Positions 53,131 through 61,367 of a stretch of DNA of 64,000 nucleotides are shown piece after piece (position 1 is the stretch's first letter; every line of letters begins with the position of its first letter). A program made the position numbers and the translations under genes. Under the pieces are notes generated by a model. That model worked only from the letters and a program-made list of their open reading frames with translations. It was not told where the DNA came from and made no database searches. Source of the DNA: Acidobacteriota bacterium (GTDB lineage: Bacteria > Acidobacteriota > Terriglobia > Acidiferrales > UBA7541); contig QHZD01000018.1 of assembly GCA_003225315.1 (NCBI GenBank), forward strand, positions 186,001-250,000. The letters run 5' to 3'.

Positions 53131-53610
53131 ATGAGCGATATGCTCATGGAGCGCGACAACCTGATGAAGGACCTCCACAGCCTCGTTTCCACGGCGAAGG
53201 ATCGGGTCGCCACTCTTCAAGACATCGCGGAGCTTCTTAGGAGCTCCGGCAGCTACCGCTGGGTCGGGCTTTATGACGTGGACCACGCCGCGGGAGTAGT
53301 GAAAAATATTGTCTGGAGCGGCCCCAGTGCGCCTGAGTATCCGATGTTTCCTATTACCAAGGGGCTGACCGGCGCCGTCATTTCCTCCGGGAGAGCAGTA
53401 AACGTCGGGGACGTCGAGGCCGATCCACGGTATCTCACGGCCTTTGGCACGACGAGGTCGGAGATCATCGTTCCAGTATTTGACGGAACGGGCGAAAGCG
53501 TGGTTGGCACGATTGATGTCGAGAGCGAAAAGCCAAACGCGTTCACCGATGACTTACAGACACTTCTCGAGGCCTGCTCCAGGGTAATCCGCCCATTATG
53601 GCGCCGCTGA
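53131..53610 (+). CDS. GAF-domain protein
   Basis: About 159 residues if started at 53131 (ATG codons at 53140, 53149 and 53164 are also possible; the last has GGAG 10 nt upstream). Residues ~20-155 form one GAF domain: RVATLQDIAELLRSSGSYRW, FPITKGLTGAVISSGRAVNV, VFDGTGESVVGTIDVESEKP. The fold resembles free-methionine-sulfoxide reductase, but its catalytic cysteines are missing, so a ligand-binding role is likelier. TATAAT overlaps the first ATG (53127-53132). No output domain is attached. Confidence 0.78.
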   Translation: MSDMLMERDNLMKDLHSLVSTAKDRVATLQDIAELLRSSGSYRWVGLYDVDHAAGVVKNIVWSGPSAPEYPMFPITKGLTGAVISSGRAVNVGDVEADPRYLTAFGTTRSEIIVPVFDGTGESVVGTIDVESEKPNAFTDDLQTLLEACSRVIRPLWRR

Positions 53611-53723
53611 TTTTGGCGTTTCGTAAACCCTGCTGGGCCACACATGGCGTGGTTAACACTTGGACGTCGCTCGGCGTCTTGGCTGGATGTACGCGGAACT
53701 CCAAGTTCCCAGGGAGACCAGCC

Positions 53724-54929
53724 ATGCCACGAAAGCCATTGCTCCTAGCGTTTTACGCTTTGCTTGGTTGCTGCTTTGCCATCTCGTCACATCCTGCTGC
53801 TAAGGAAGCCCGTCCCGTCTATTCCGGCCTCACCGCACACGAATGGGGCACGTTTACCTCTATCGCCGGCAGGAATGGCAGTGCCGTCGAATGGCTACCA
53901 CTCACGGGCTCCACGGACCTGCCCGGTTTCGTGGAACACTTTCGTTATGACGGCTTCAAGCTCGGTTTACGCGGCACTGTGCGGATGGAAACTCCTGTCC
54001 TTTATTTCTATGATTCGCGTGAAGAAACCGTCTCGGTCAAAGTTTCTTTCGCCAAGGGCGTAATCACCGAGTGGTATCCTCGCGCCACGCGCGTCGAGCC
54101 TGCCGCAAATATTTTTGACGGCACTCTCCTCCAACCGCACCCGGACGGAAGTATTGCGTGGGATTCTGTAACCATTTCGCCAAACGTGAGAGAGAAATTT
54201 CCACGCGAGAATTCAGGCAATCATTATTACGCTGCCCGGATGACCTCTTCTACGCCCCTTCGCGTGCAGTCGTCCGTCGGCGAGCAACAGGAGAAGTTCC
54301 TTTTCTATCGCGGCGTGTCCACTTTTTCCGTGCCGCTTTCGGCCACGCTTACGCCTGCAAGCAAATTACACGTCGAAAACCACGGCCAGGAAGAAATTCC
54401 CAACACCATTCTTTTCGAGCGCCGTGGCGAGAGAGTGGGTTACCGAATCGGCGGAGGGCTGCAAAAAGATGCCATCCTGGATCCACCGGAACTCACGGGC
54501 ACGATCGGCGATCTCGGCAGGGAACTGGAAGGCATGCTCGTTGCCCAGGGTCTTTACCAGGACGAAGCGCACGCCATGGTCGAAACGTGGCGCGGCTCCT
54601 GGTTCGAAGAAGGCAGCCGTCTGCTGTACATTGTACCGCGAACATTTGTAGATGGTGTCCTGCCACTTTCGATCCATCCTGCTCCCGCGCAAACCGTACG
54701 CGTGTTTGTGGGACGCCTTGAAATCGTTACGCCCGCGACGGAAAGGGCCGTGGAGAGAGCATTGGCCACGCAAGACAACGCGACACTGAAGATGTTCGGC
54801 CGGTTCCTCGAGCCCATTCTGGAAACCATGATCCGGAAGGAATCAAATCGGGCCAGTGTTCAACAGTTCAACCAAGCCTTGAACGCTTACTACAGTGCAG
54901 AAACTGCTCGCAATATTCGCCGGGACTGA
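53724..54929 (+). CDS. Secreted hypothetical protein
   Basis: A 401-residue protein from the ATG at 53724 (AGGGAG 8 nt upstream). Signal peptide (LLLAFYALLGCCFAISSHPA). The mature part starts YSGLTAHEWGTFTSIAGRNG and contains GVITEWYPRATRVEPAANIF and LLYIVPRTFVDGVLPLSIHP. No domain that I can name, though 'LTAHEWGTFTSIAG' is strongly patterned and probably conserved in related bacteria. The C-terminal ~60 residues are helical. Envelope or extracellular role inferred from the signal peptide only. Confidence 0.7.
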   Translation: MPRKPLLLAFYALLGCCFAISSHPAAKEARPVYSGLTAHEWGTFTSIAGRNGSAVEWLPLTGSTDLPGFVEHFRYDGFKLGLRGTVRMETPVLYFYDSREETVSVKVSFAKGVITEWYPRATRVEPAANIFDGTLLQPHPDGSIAWDSVTISPNVREKFPRENSGNHYYAARMTSSTPLRVQSSVGEQQEKFLFYRGVSTFSVPLSATLTPASKLHVENHGQEEIPNTILFERRGERVGYRIGGGLQKDAILDPPELTGTIGDLGRELEGMLVAQGLYQDEAHAMVETWRGSWFEEGSRLLYIVPRTFVDGVLPLSIHPAPAQTVRVFVGRLEIVTPATERAVERALATQDNATLKMFGRFLEPILETMIRKESNRASVQQFNQALNAYYSAETARNIRRD

Positions 54930-54970
54930 ATCCTCGAGACCTGATATGGAAGGCATGCGGCAGAGATGAC

Positions 54971-55225
54971 TTATAACAAGCCTAGTTCGCGGGCATGTTT
55001 GGCGCAGAGGAAGAGATTCAGGTAGTGGTTCCGGCCGGAATTCCAGTCCGTCCACCGATGCGCCCAGTCGGGCCTCCTAAAATCGCAAGTGTAATCGCCG
55101 AGAACTTCCACAGAGCCCAGCTTGCGCGATTGATTTCGCGCATAAAAAATGAACTCCGCGCGGCACTCCGTTGCAGGAGAAGTACCCATGGGCGCGGCGC
55201 TGCCTTTTTGTTCCTGCCCTTTCAT
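54971..55225 (-). CDS. Small hypothetical protein
   Basis: An 84-residue protein. Two Cys-containing halves (ECRAEFIFYARNQSRKLGSV; YTCDFRRPDW) and a C-terminal LNLFLCAKHARELGLL, which contains a CxxH-like end. The start overlaps the previous stop by 4 nt (ATGA), so it is coupled to the membrane-protein gene at 55222. The Cys/His residues might bind zinc. Family unknown. Confidence 0.5.
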   Translation of the reverse strand: MKGQEQKGSAAPMGTSPATECRAEFIFYARNQSRKLGSVEVLGDYTCDFRRPDWAHRWTDWNSGRNHYLNLFLCAKHARELGLL

Positions 55226-55407
55226 TTGATGGTTGGCCTTGTGATGTAATAAAGCAAAGTAAGAGCGAGAGAGAATAGCACTGCCCCAGCTATGACACTG
55301 TCAGCCTCCGCAGCGCTCCTGCGTGCCATGGAGTTGTAGAGAATGAAGATTCCGAGCGAGATCAACGCCAGCATAAGAGCAATCGCGAACCCCCTAAATA
55401 CCCGCAT
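55222..55407 (-). CDS. Small two-span membrane protein
   Basis: A 61-residue protein from the ATG at 55407 (GGAGG upstream). It has two hydrophobic segments (ALMLALISLGIFILYN, about 8-26; AGAVLFSLALTLLYYI, about 40-57) and a short C-terminal Arg/Lys end. Followed, with a 4-nt overlap, by the Cys-rich 84-residue protein. Unknown function. Confidence 0.55.
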   Translation of the reverse strand: MRVFRGFAIALMLALISLGIFILYNSMARRSAAEADSVIAGAVLFSLALTLLYYITRPTIK

Positions 55408-55485
55408 CTTGGCAGCTTCCCTCCGCGTTTTATGCGACGGGCCAGGGTTGCACGCCGCACGAAGAGTCTGGGAGACGTCAATCAA

Positions 55486-55731
55486 CTAGTTTCGCGACGC
55501 CTCGAGCTTGACGCGCGCCTCCACTTCAGACTCAAAGGGACGTAGTCCCGGCTGGGTATAGGGTTTCTTCATGATCTCGCCACACGAACATCGTGGGTTG
55601 GAGCCTCCTTGCGCGCGGCTTGAAGTAGTCACGAGGATTTCGCTTCCACAAACTGGATTCTGACAATGCCACCGCTCTCCCTTTTGGATATCCACGGCGG
55701 TCCATCCTCCTGTGTGAATGTTCACTGACAT
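55486..55731 (-). CDS. Small zinc-ribbon-like protein
   Basis: An 81-residue protein from the ATG at 55731. CQNPVCGSE... and CSCGE form a Cys4-type cluster (about residues 23-28 and 47-49), likely a zinc ribbon. The C-terminus (LRPFESEVEARVKLEASRN) is helical. No clear ribosome-binding site, so the start is uncertain. Same strand as the two small genes downstream, 78 nt away. Confidence 0.5.
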   Translation of the reverse strand: MSVNIHTGGWTAVDIQKGERWHCQNPVCGSEILVTTSSRAQGGSNPRCSCGEIMKKPYTQPGLRPFESEVEARVKLEASRN

Positions 55732-56384
55732 AGCTGAACGATGCGGATGTTCTCTTCTTCTGGAACACAAAACGCAGGGCAATTGCAGCGCTGCCGTGGA
55801 TGCCTAAAGCGCTTCACTTTTTGGCTTTCTGTACCCATGATTCAGTATTCGTTCGGGGCAAGGAGCGAATCGCCGGAATTGATGGCTTGATTGGGATCAC
55901 AACCGCTGAGGCGTGCGCGGCAGAACTATATTGAAAATCGCCCGGGGGCCACAAAGGCGCCGGAGCATTCCAGGAAGTTGTTCTAAATGGCCAGACATTT
56001 ACAAGCCGGTATGAGCCATGGAGTGACCGGTCATGGCGTCCAAAGCGGCAGTTGCTCCATTTTGAGGCCAAAATGACGCTATTGCAGAACCTGGCGTGCG
56101 TTGTTGCGAGCACCTCATGGGGCGTGCGGCCCCCTGACCCTGCAGTTTCGTTCACATCGCAGTCTGAATCGCGTTTCTGACATCGCACTTTTTCTTATTT
56201 TGATTTCGATCCCGCGTTATTGATCTGCCCGCGCGATGCTTCGGCCCTGGTCTTGGTTGGGATGCCAACCAGACACCTGGCTACAGCGCGCGTTTCCAGT
56301 TTTTCTCATAGCCTCCCCACAGGCTACGAATGGGGCGTCACGATCCAAGCCACCATCGTTTCTACTTTCTTCGAGGAGAGTCAA
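55732..56384. other. Intergenic region upstream of the peptide cassette
   Basis: About 650 bp. A 124-codon minus-strand frame (55814-56188) shows no domain or good start and is likely chance. No tRNA, repeat or promoter was identified with confidence. The last ~30 bases carry the GAGGAG site of the peptide gene. Confidence 0.45.
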
Positions 56385-56588
56385 ATGACGAAATCTAAAA
56401 CTCAGGTAGCGTTTGCCACGTTCGTTTTATCCGCTGCTGTAGCTGTTTTTTCGGGGGCGATACCGGTTCCATTCTTGAATGCAGGGAAGCATAGCCTGCC
56501 GGCAATACAATCCAATGGAGCGGTCACCTTGATCGCCGATGGTGGTGACCCGCAGCCACCGCCGACCCCGCTACCTTGGCTGGTGTAG
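56385..56588 (+). CDS. Small exported proline-rich peptide precursor
   Basis: A 67-residue product with an excellent ribosome-binding site (GAGGAG, 6 nt before the ATG). The N-terminal half (TKSKTQVAFATFVLSAAVAV) is a signal-peptide-like segment. The C-terminus is short and striking: ...LIADGGDPQPPPTPLPWLV, a Gly-Gly followed by a 13-residue proline-rich tail. It could be a processed signal peptide or a bacteriocin-like product. The next genes on the same strand encode two membrane proteins and a soluble protein, then a convergent XRE regulator. Not recognised as a known family. Confidence 0.7.
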   Translation: MTKSKTQVAFATFVLSAAVAVFSGAIPVPFLNAGKHSLPAIQSNGAVTLIADGGDPQPPPTPLPWLV

Positions 56589-56693
56589 TGTCCTAAAGGA
56601 ATGACGCGCAGTGGGGAAGACGCTCTGCGCTCTTCCCCCTCGGTCGTGCTAGCATTTGCTCCCGAGGGCCTGCCAGGCCCGCTCCGGAGGAAA

Positions 56694-57455
56694 ATGCTCG
56701 GGCAAGCCATTTGGTGGGGCAGTATTACCCTGGAGACTTTGCTGTTAGTTCGCGGGCTCCAAGGCAGACTGCTCGCCCGATTTCCGGTTTTTTACGTCTA
56801 TATTTTATTCGTCTGGTTGCAGTCTCTCCTGCGCTTTTCCATATACCATGCTCGCCCACAGCTCTATCTACCGGTTTATTGGATCACGGAGTATTCCGGC
56901 GTCTTAATCGGTTGCGCGGTAGTTTTTGAGATTTATCGCGTGGCGCTGGCCGCCTATCCTGGCACGGCGCGAATGGCCAGAAATCTCGTTACCTTCGTGT
57001 TTGTGATGGCCTTCACGAAAGGGCTGGTCGAGACTTGGAACAATCCGTATTGGTGGTCTGTAACGACCACGATAGAATTTGAGCGCGCGCTTAGAACCGT
57101 GCAAAGTCTGGCGATTATTGCTCTTGTGGCGCTTTTCCTGTTTTATGCAATTCCCTTCGGCAGGAATCTAAGAGGCATTCTTCTAGGGTATGGCCTGTTT
57201 GTGGGAATCAGCGTAATCCAACTGACGTTCGTAACCAATACCGCGAGCAGGTTTAACCGTTTCTGGGCACACGTCAGTCCTGGCTCTTACCTCATGGTCC
57301 TCGGTCTTTGGGCACTGCATCTATGGTCCTATGCTCCTAACCCTGAGCCAAAAAGAGCAGTGCGCTTGGAAGAGCAATACCAAAGAATTGCTGCTGCGAC
57401 GGGTCAGAGATTACGAGAAGGACGAGCGTACCTGGCGAAGGTGGTGGGCTCGTGA
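56694..57455 (+). CDS. Polytopic membrane protein of the peptide cassette
   Basis: A 253-residue protein from the ATG at 56694 (CGGAGG upstream). Six or seven hydrophobic spans (TLETLLLVRGLQ, PVFYVYILFVWLQSLLRFSI, YSGVLIGCAVVFEIY, MARNLVTFVFVMAFTKGL, SLAIIALVALFLFYAI, GLFVGISVIQLTFVTN, YLMVLGLWALHLWSY) and a basic C-terminal cytoplasmic tail. No catalytic motif was recognised. It lies 106 nt after the peptide gene and overlaps the next gene by 4 nt. Transporter, receptor or peptide-processing partner are open options. Confidence 0.65.
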   Translation: MLGQAIWWGSITLETLLLVRGLQGRLLARFPVFYVYILFVWLQSLLRFSIYHARPQLYLPVYWITEYSGVLIGCAVVFEIYRVALAAYPGTARMARNLVTFVFVMAFTKGLVETWNNPYWWSVTTTIEFERALRTVQSLAIIALVALFLFYAIPFGRNLRGILLGYGLFVGISVIQLTFVTNTASRFNRFWAHVSPGSYLMVLGLWALHLWSYAPNPEPKRAVRLEEQYQRIAAATGQRLREGRAYLAKVVGS

Positions 57456-58003
57456 TCGGAACCACCACTGCACTAATCGGAGCCGCTGTCCTTCTTGTAT
57501 TGATACTCGTGTGGGTCCGAGGGCAATCGGCCTCGCGACATCTGCCTGCTGTTATGGACGAGTGGCTGACTGGCCAGGACGACCTCCCGGAGGCGTGTCC
57601 GCCGGAATTTGTCTCGCAAATCTTTTCAAGCCGGGACTTTGAATTCATTTCTCGGTTGGAATCGGTCGATTTGAAGCGGCTCTTCCTTCGGGAGCGCAAT
57701 GCCGTGGCGCTGCTTTGGGTGCAGCAGACCGCGGCCACCATCCGCCGAATCATGCGCCACCATTTGGAAGCGAGTCGGCTGAGTGCGGATATTAAATTCG
57801 CGATGGAGGCTAGGATACTCCTCCAATACGCACAACTCAGGCTGATTTGCGGAGCTCTTTTTCTTTTGATTGGATTGGCGGGCCTAGAGAGGCTGCGCTG
57901 GATGGCCTTGCGCGCCGACAAACTTACTCAGCGCATCGGCAATGTCCTAAGAGAGTTCGAGTCTGGAGCCCGATCGCGCGAAATGGATGGTGTGCAATCC
58001 TGA
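57452..58003 (+). CDS. Membrane-anchored protein of the peptide cassette
   Basis: A 183-residue protein starting with GTG at 57452, overlapping the previous stop by 4 nt (GTGA). It has an N-terminal span (about residues 6-23, ALIGAAVLLVLILVWVRG), a long charged helical middle (FVSQIFSSRDFEFISRLESV, LLWVQQTAATIRRIMRHHLE) and a second hydrophobic stretch (about 128-146, LRLICGALFLLIGLAGLERL). No known domain. Coupled translation with the gene before suggests a complex. Confidence 0.6.
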   Translation: MIGTTTALIGAAVLLVLILVWVRGQSASRHLPAVMDEWLTGQDDLPEACPPEFVSQIFSSRDFEFISRLESVDLKRLFLRERNAVALLWVQQTAATIRRIMRHHLEASRLSADIKFAMEARILLQYAQLRLICGALFLLIGLAGLERLRWMALRADKLTQRIGNVLREFESGARSREMDGVQS

Positions 58004-58040
58004 GCTGCATCGCGTCTGCCGCAATTGAAGCGCCGTAACC

Positions 58041-58490
58041 ATGAGCTCTGCGATCAAACTCGTTCCTGTGCAAGAGGCCTACGACGACCTCTTGAACCGG
58101 ACGCTCGCCCGGATTCCCTGTGATCTTGGGCGCCTGATTTATCTGGCCTCGACGCGCGATTACAACACAGGAAACTATTATCATGAGGGGCTTGCGAACC
58201 GCTTCCGTCCGGAAGTCGCGCGCAAAGCGTTGGAAATCGCCCACCGGCAGGCATTTTACAGACTCTCCGCCTTTTCGCTGGAGAGTTTGGTCAGCGACCT
58301 TGAGGCCTATCTACAGTCTACCCGGGAGAATCCTCGGGAGTTTTTGCGCGCGTGGCAGAAGCTGGAGCCATACCGTGTCGCCATTCCTACAGAAGTGAAT
58401 TTGACGGTTGCGCGCCTCTTCACTTCCAATCTCAGACTCGCCTTGGCAATCTTGCATTATCGTCAGGCGCAGAATCACTTGGGTCGCTGA
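58041..58490 (+). CDS. Soluble hypothetical protein of the peptide cassette
   Basis: A 149-residue, mostly helical protein (QEAYDDLLNRTLARIPCDLG, FRPEVARKALEIAHRQAFYR, FSLESLVSDLEAYLQSTREN). No signal peptide or span. It is 37 nt after the membrane-anchored protein. Its last 59 bases overlap the 3' end of the regulator gene on the other strand. Function unknown. Confidence 0.6.
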   Translation: MSSAIKLVPVQEAYDDLLNRTLARIPCDLGRLIYLASTRDYNTGNYYHEGLANRFRPEVARKALEIAHRQAFYRLSAFSLESLVSDLEAYLQSTRENPREFLRAWQKLEPYRVAIPTEVNLTVARLFTSNLRLALAILHYRQAQNHLGR

Positions 58491-59313
58491 GTCTCATCGC
58501 CACGGCTGTCACCTGCCCGACGATCTCAGCGTCGGTTCCAAACTTGAATTTTCGCACGCTGCATGGAGAGAGAGGATGAGGCAGTAGCAGGAGGTGGTCG
58601 TCCAGAAGATCACACCACGCGCAAGCATAGCCGTCGCGCAACTCTACGAAATAGATGGCGCGGTCAAACTCGGTGCGGCGGCGAAGCGGCTGCACTTTTC
58701 TGACGCGTGAATCGATTTGCACGAAGGAACCAGGGCGTAGCAGGGGATAAAGGGTGTAATCCTGCAGGCCAACGTAACCGTACTGGCTGTGCCGGATGTC
58801 CAGGTGTTGAATCAGCGCGATGGGTACTTCTCCCCAAAGTTCCACCATGCGTGAGAGGAGGTTGGTGTTGTCCACATCGAAGGATCTATCAAACCGGATG
58901 GGAAACGAAACCGTACGGTCCGCGTCGTAAACTTCCAGCGAAGTCAGGTGCGTGTGCGGCAGCGGGGCAGCAAGCTGATGCATCCCCAGCTTCTGCAGGT
59001 CAAGCCCGTACAGGAGCAGCAGGTCGGTGAACTTCATCCTGTAAATAGCGCTCAAACTGTACAGTTTGAATATGCTCGGAACGGAGTCCGAATTCTCGAT
59101 TTGCGTTAGCCAGGCGTTTGAGATCTGAAATTCCGGATTGCCTTCCGCTTCCGCAATACGCTGGCTAAACTCCGCCACATCGCGGGTAGTGATGCCCAGC
59201 CGCGAGCGTAGGTCTTTCAGCTGTTCATTGGGAAGCAGCGCCGTCACAGCTCGGTATCTTACCGCAAGCACGCCTTGAATTAGCTGCCGGGATTGGCACT
59301 TCGAGAAACGCAA
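58432..59313 (-). CDS. XRE-family regulator with S24-like C-terminal domain
   Basis: A 293-residue protein. Residues ~30-105 form a helix-turn-helix of XRE type (LKDLRSRLGITTRDVAEFSQ, ISNAWLTQIENSDSVPSIFK). The C-terminal half reads like a peptidase-S24/LexA-type fold (LYPLLRPGSFVQIDSRVRKV, IYFVELRDGYACAWCDLLDD, AEIVGQVTAVAMRL), but a Ser-Lys dyad is not obvious, so it may be a sensor rather than a protease. The upstream gap 59314-59367 is AT-rich with ATACGTAT (59331-59338). It is convergent with the peptide cassette and probably controls it. Confidence 0.82.
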   Translation of the reverse strand: MRFSKCQSRQLIQGVLAVRYRAVTALLPNEQLKDLRSRLGITTRDVAEFSQRIAEAEGNPEFQISNAWLTQIENSDSVPSIFKLYSLSAIYRMKFTDLLLLYGLDLQKLGMHQLAAPLPHTHLTSLEVYDADRTVSFPIRFDRSFDVDNTNLLSRMVELWGEVPIALIQHLDIRHSQYGYVGLQDYTLYPLLRPGSFVQIDSRVRKVQPLRRRTEFDRAIYFVELRDGYACAWCDLLDDHLLLLPHPLSPCSVRKFKFGTDAEIVGQVTAVAMRLSDPSDSAPDDNARLPRRV

Positions 59314-59367
59314 GTAGACTTATTTAAAATATACGTATTCTTATAACAATGATAGTCAATTACTTTT

Positions 59368-59811
59368 CTATTTACCAATCAGGCTGAGTTGGCTTGCAAT
59401 GCAAAGCCACTGCCCGTCCTTCTTGATCCACGTATCGGTGAACCGGCCGTGATGCGAAAAAGGCTTTCCTTTCTCCGTGCCCTTCTCGTGCGTTGCACCG
59501 ATGACGACCACGGTATCACTGTGCCGGTGCAGCTTCATATCCTCGGAAACTTCAGTCGCGACCTGGATGGACTTGTCTCGGATGGTCGCCAGGAATTGGT
59601 CCTTGCTGAAGACTGTGCCATCGTAGTCCGTGAGAACAAAATCGCTGTCCAGCATTTTCCCCATGGCGTCCGCGTCGTGATTGATCTGCATCTGGTTCCA
59701 CAGATTCTCCAGCGCGATGATTTTCGTCTCGTCACCCTGGGCAATGGAAACGTTTTGCAAGAAGGGCACAGAGACGACTGCAAGCAAGAGAATGAGACGG
59801 CGTAGCTTCAA
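59368..59811 (-). CDS. Secreted NTF2/SnoaL-like (DUF4440) protein
   Basis: A 147-residue protein with a signal peptide (LILLLAVVSVPFLQNVSIAQ) and one NTF2-like cone fold: IIALENLWNQMQINHDADAM, LDSDFVLTDYDGTVFSKDQF, HHGRFTDTWIKKDGQWLCIA. DUF4440 proteins serve many small-ligand roles; no catalytic set was recognised. It precedes the XRE gene on the same strand, 54 nt away. Confidence 0.85.
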   Translation of the reverse strand: MKLRRLILLLAVVSVPFLQNVSIAQGDETKIIALENLWNQMQINHDADAMGKMLDSDFVLTDYDGTVFSKDQFLATIRDKSIQVATEVSEDMKLHRHSDTVVVIGATHEKGTEKGKPFSHHGRFTDTWIKKDGQWLCIASQLSLIGK

Positions 59812-60072
59812 GGTTGCTCCTTTAGGTCTTATGTTCCTTCAAGAATGCCACGAATCAAGCCGCCGGCGGCTGCCGAATTCCCGAACTTGCTCCCTCAGAG
59901 TAAGAGGCCTTCCGCGTACGGACGCAGCCAATTTGTCCGTTGCGTGAGTTTGGGGATTGCGCGAAAATTAAAGTTCCCGCCGCGGCAGGGAAAGTCTCCG
60001 ATAGCGCATTTGCGGGGCGTTTCAGGATTCCTGAGCGAGAATCAAGCGCAAGCATAAAGAAGGGCAAACGTC

Positions 60073-61281
60073 ATGACGCAACATGTTGGCGAACTCACTC
60101 CCCCCGTGCGGTTAATGCTGACTCCCGGACCGTCTTCCATCGACCCGCGCGTCTATCGCGCCATGGCCACGCCGCTGGTGGGTCACATGGACCCCTGGTT
60201 CAAAGGGTGCATGGACGAAACGCAAATCCTCCTGCGGCAAATTTTTCAGACGGAAAACCGCATCACCATGCCGCTTTCGGCTTCCGGTTCTGGCGGGATT
60301 GAAGCAGCCGTGCTTAACACCCTGGAAGAGGGCGACGAAGCCATCGTTGCGGTCAATGGCGTTTTCTCCGAACGCATGTACGAAATTGCGACGCGGGCTT
60401 CGTCGAAAGTAATAAAGGTGGAAGCGCCGTACGGAAAGCCGGTGGATGTGGAAGATGTGCGACGCGCAGGCAAGGGCAAAAAAATCAAGATTATCGGCTT
60501 CGCGCACGGGGAAACTTCCACTGGCGTGATTACCGGTATCGATTCTTACCGCAAGGTCGCTGACGAACTGGGTGCGCTGCTGATTGTGGATACCGTGGCG
60601 TCGCTCGCAGCTGTGCCAATCGATGTGGACAAGCAGCGCGTTGATATTTGCTTCAGCGGATCGCAAAAGGCCATCAGCGCTCCCCCCGGAATGTCGCCTA
60701 TCACGGTGAGTCCGGCCGCCGAAGAAATCTTCCGCAAGCGCAAGACGAAAGTGCAGAGCTGGTATTTCGACTTGACGACCGCGATGAATTACTGGGGCAA
60801 AGACCGGCTGTATCATCACACGCCGCCGATTTCCTTGATTTTTGCGCTGCGCGAAGCGATGCGCCTTGTCGTCGAAGAGGGCCTGGAAGCGCGCTGGGAG
60901 CGGCATCGTGTGAATCAGCTCGCGCTGATCGCGGGTCTCGAAGCCATGGAGCTCGATCTGCTCGTCAAGAACCCGGCTGACCGTTTGCCGACAGTCACCG
61001 CAGTAATGATTCCCGGCGGCGTTGACGATGCGAAAGTTCGCAATCAGTTGCTCGACGAGTTCAACATCGAAATCGCTGGCGGCTTCGGCCCGGTCAAGGG
61101 CAAAATCTGGCGCGTCGGATTAATGGGCTACTGCAGCCAGAAGCCATTCGTGCTTCTATTCCTGTCGGCTTTGGAAAAGTGTTTGCTCGATCAGGGATTC
61201 CGTATGGCGAACGGCGCAGGGGTTGCTGCCGCGATTCGGAGCTATTCGCAAGTGGAAACCGGCGCGGCAGTGAGCCGCTGA
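60073..61281 (+). CDS. Class V PLP aminotransferase (alanine/serine-glyoxylate type)
   Basis: A 402-residue fold-type-I enzyme. MLTPGPSSIDPRVYRAMATP + LVGHMDPWF is the usual start of alanine-glyoxylate/serine-pyruvate aminotransferases. ASGSGGIEAAVLNTLEEGD and HGETSTGVI bind cofactor; LLIVDTVASLAAVPID carries the PLP Asp and FSGSQKAISAPPGM the PLP-binding Lys (about residue 197). IWRVGLMGYCSQ is typical. Likely in glycine/serine or photorespiratory-like glyoxylate metabolism, or phosphonate use; the substrate is not decided by sequence. Confidence 0.92.
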   Translation: MTQHVGELTPPVRLMLTPGPSSIDPRVYRAMATPLVGHMDPWFKGCMDETQILLRQIFQTENRITMPLSASGSGGIEAAVLNTLEEGDEAIVAVNGVFSERMYEIATRASSKVIKVEAPYGKPVDVEDVRRAGKGKKIKIIGFAHGETSTGVITGIDSYRKVADELGALLIVDTVASLAAVPIDVDKQRVDICFSGSQKAISAPPGMSPITVSPAAEEIFRKRKTKVQSWYFDLTTAMNYWGKDRLYHHTPPISLIFALREAMRLVVEEGLEARWERHRVNQLALIAGLEAMELDLLVKNPADRLPTVTAVMIPGGVDDAKVRNQLLDEFNIEIAGGFGPVKGKIWRVGLMGYCSQKPFVLLFLSALEKCLLDQGFRMANGAGVAAAIRSYSQVETGAAVSR

Positions 61282-61304
61282 AAATCGAAGCATGGAACGC
61301 CGTT

Positions 61305-61333
61305 TGTCATGCTGAGCGAAGCGTCTCAGCGTA
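61305..61333. repeat. Second copy of the GTCATnCTGAGCG element
   Basis: TTTGTCATGCTGAGCGAAGC followed by GTCTCAGC: arms GCTGAG/CTCAGC around an 8-nt loop, matching the layout of the element at 3841. It lies between the aminotransferase stop and the next small gene. Confidence 0.45.
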
Positions 61334-61367
61334 CTCTATTGAGCCACAAGTCAGGCAAGGAGACCGC

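Noticed and set aside
53131-53610. Free methionine-(R)-sulfoxide reductase
   Set aside because: The GAF fold fits, but the catalytic cysteines are absent.
55814-56188. A 124-codon minus-strand frame
   Set aside because: No ribosome-binding site, no recognisable domain, irregular composition (many Ser, Arg, Trp).
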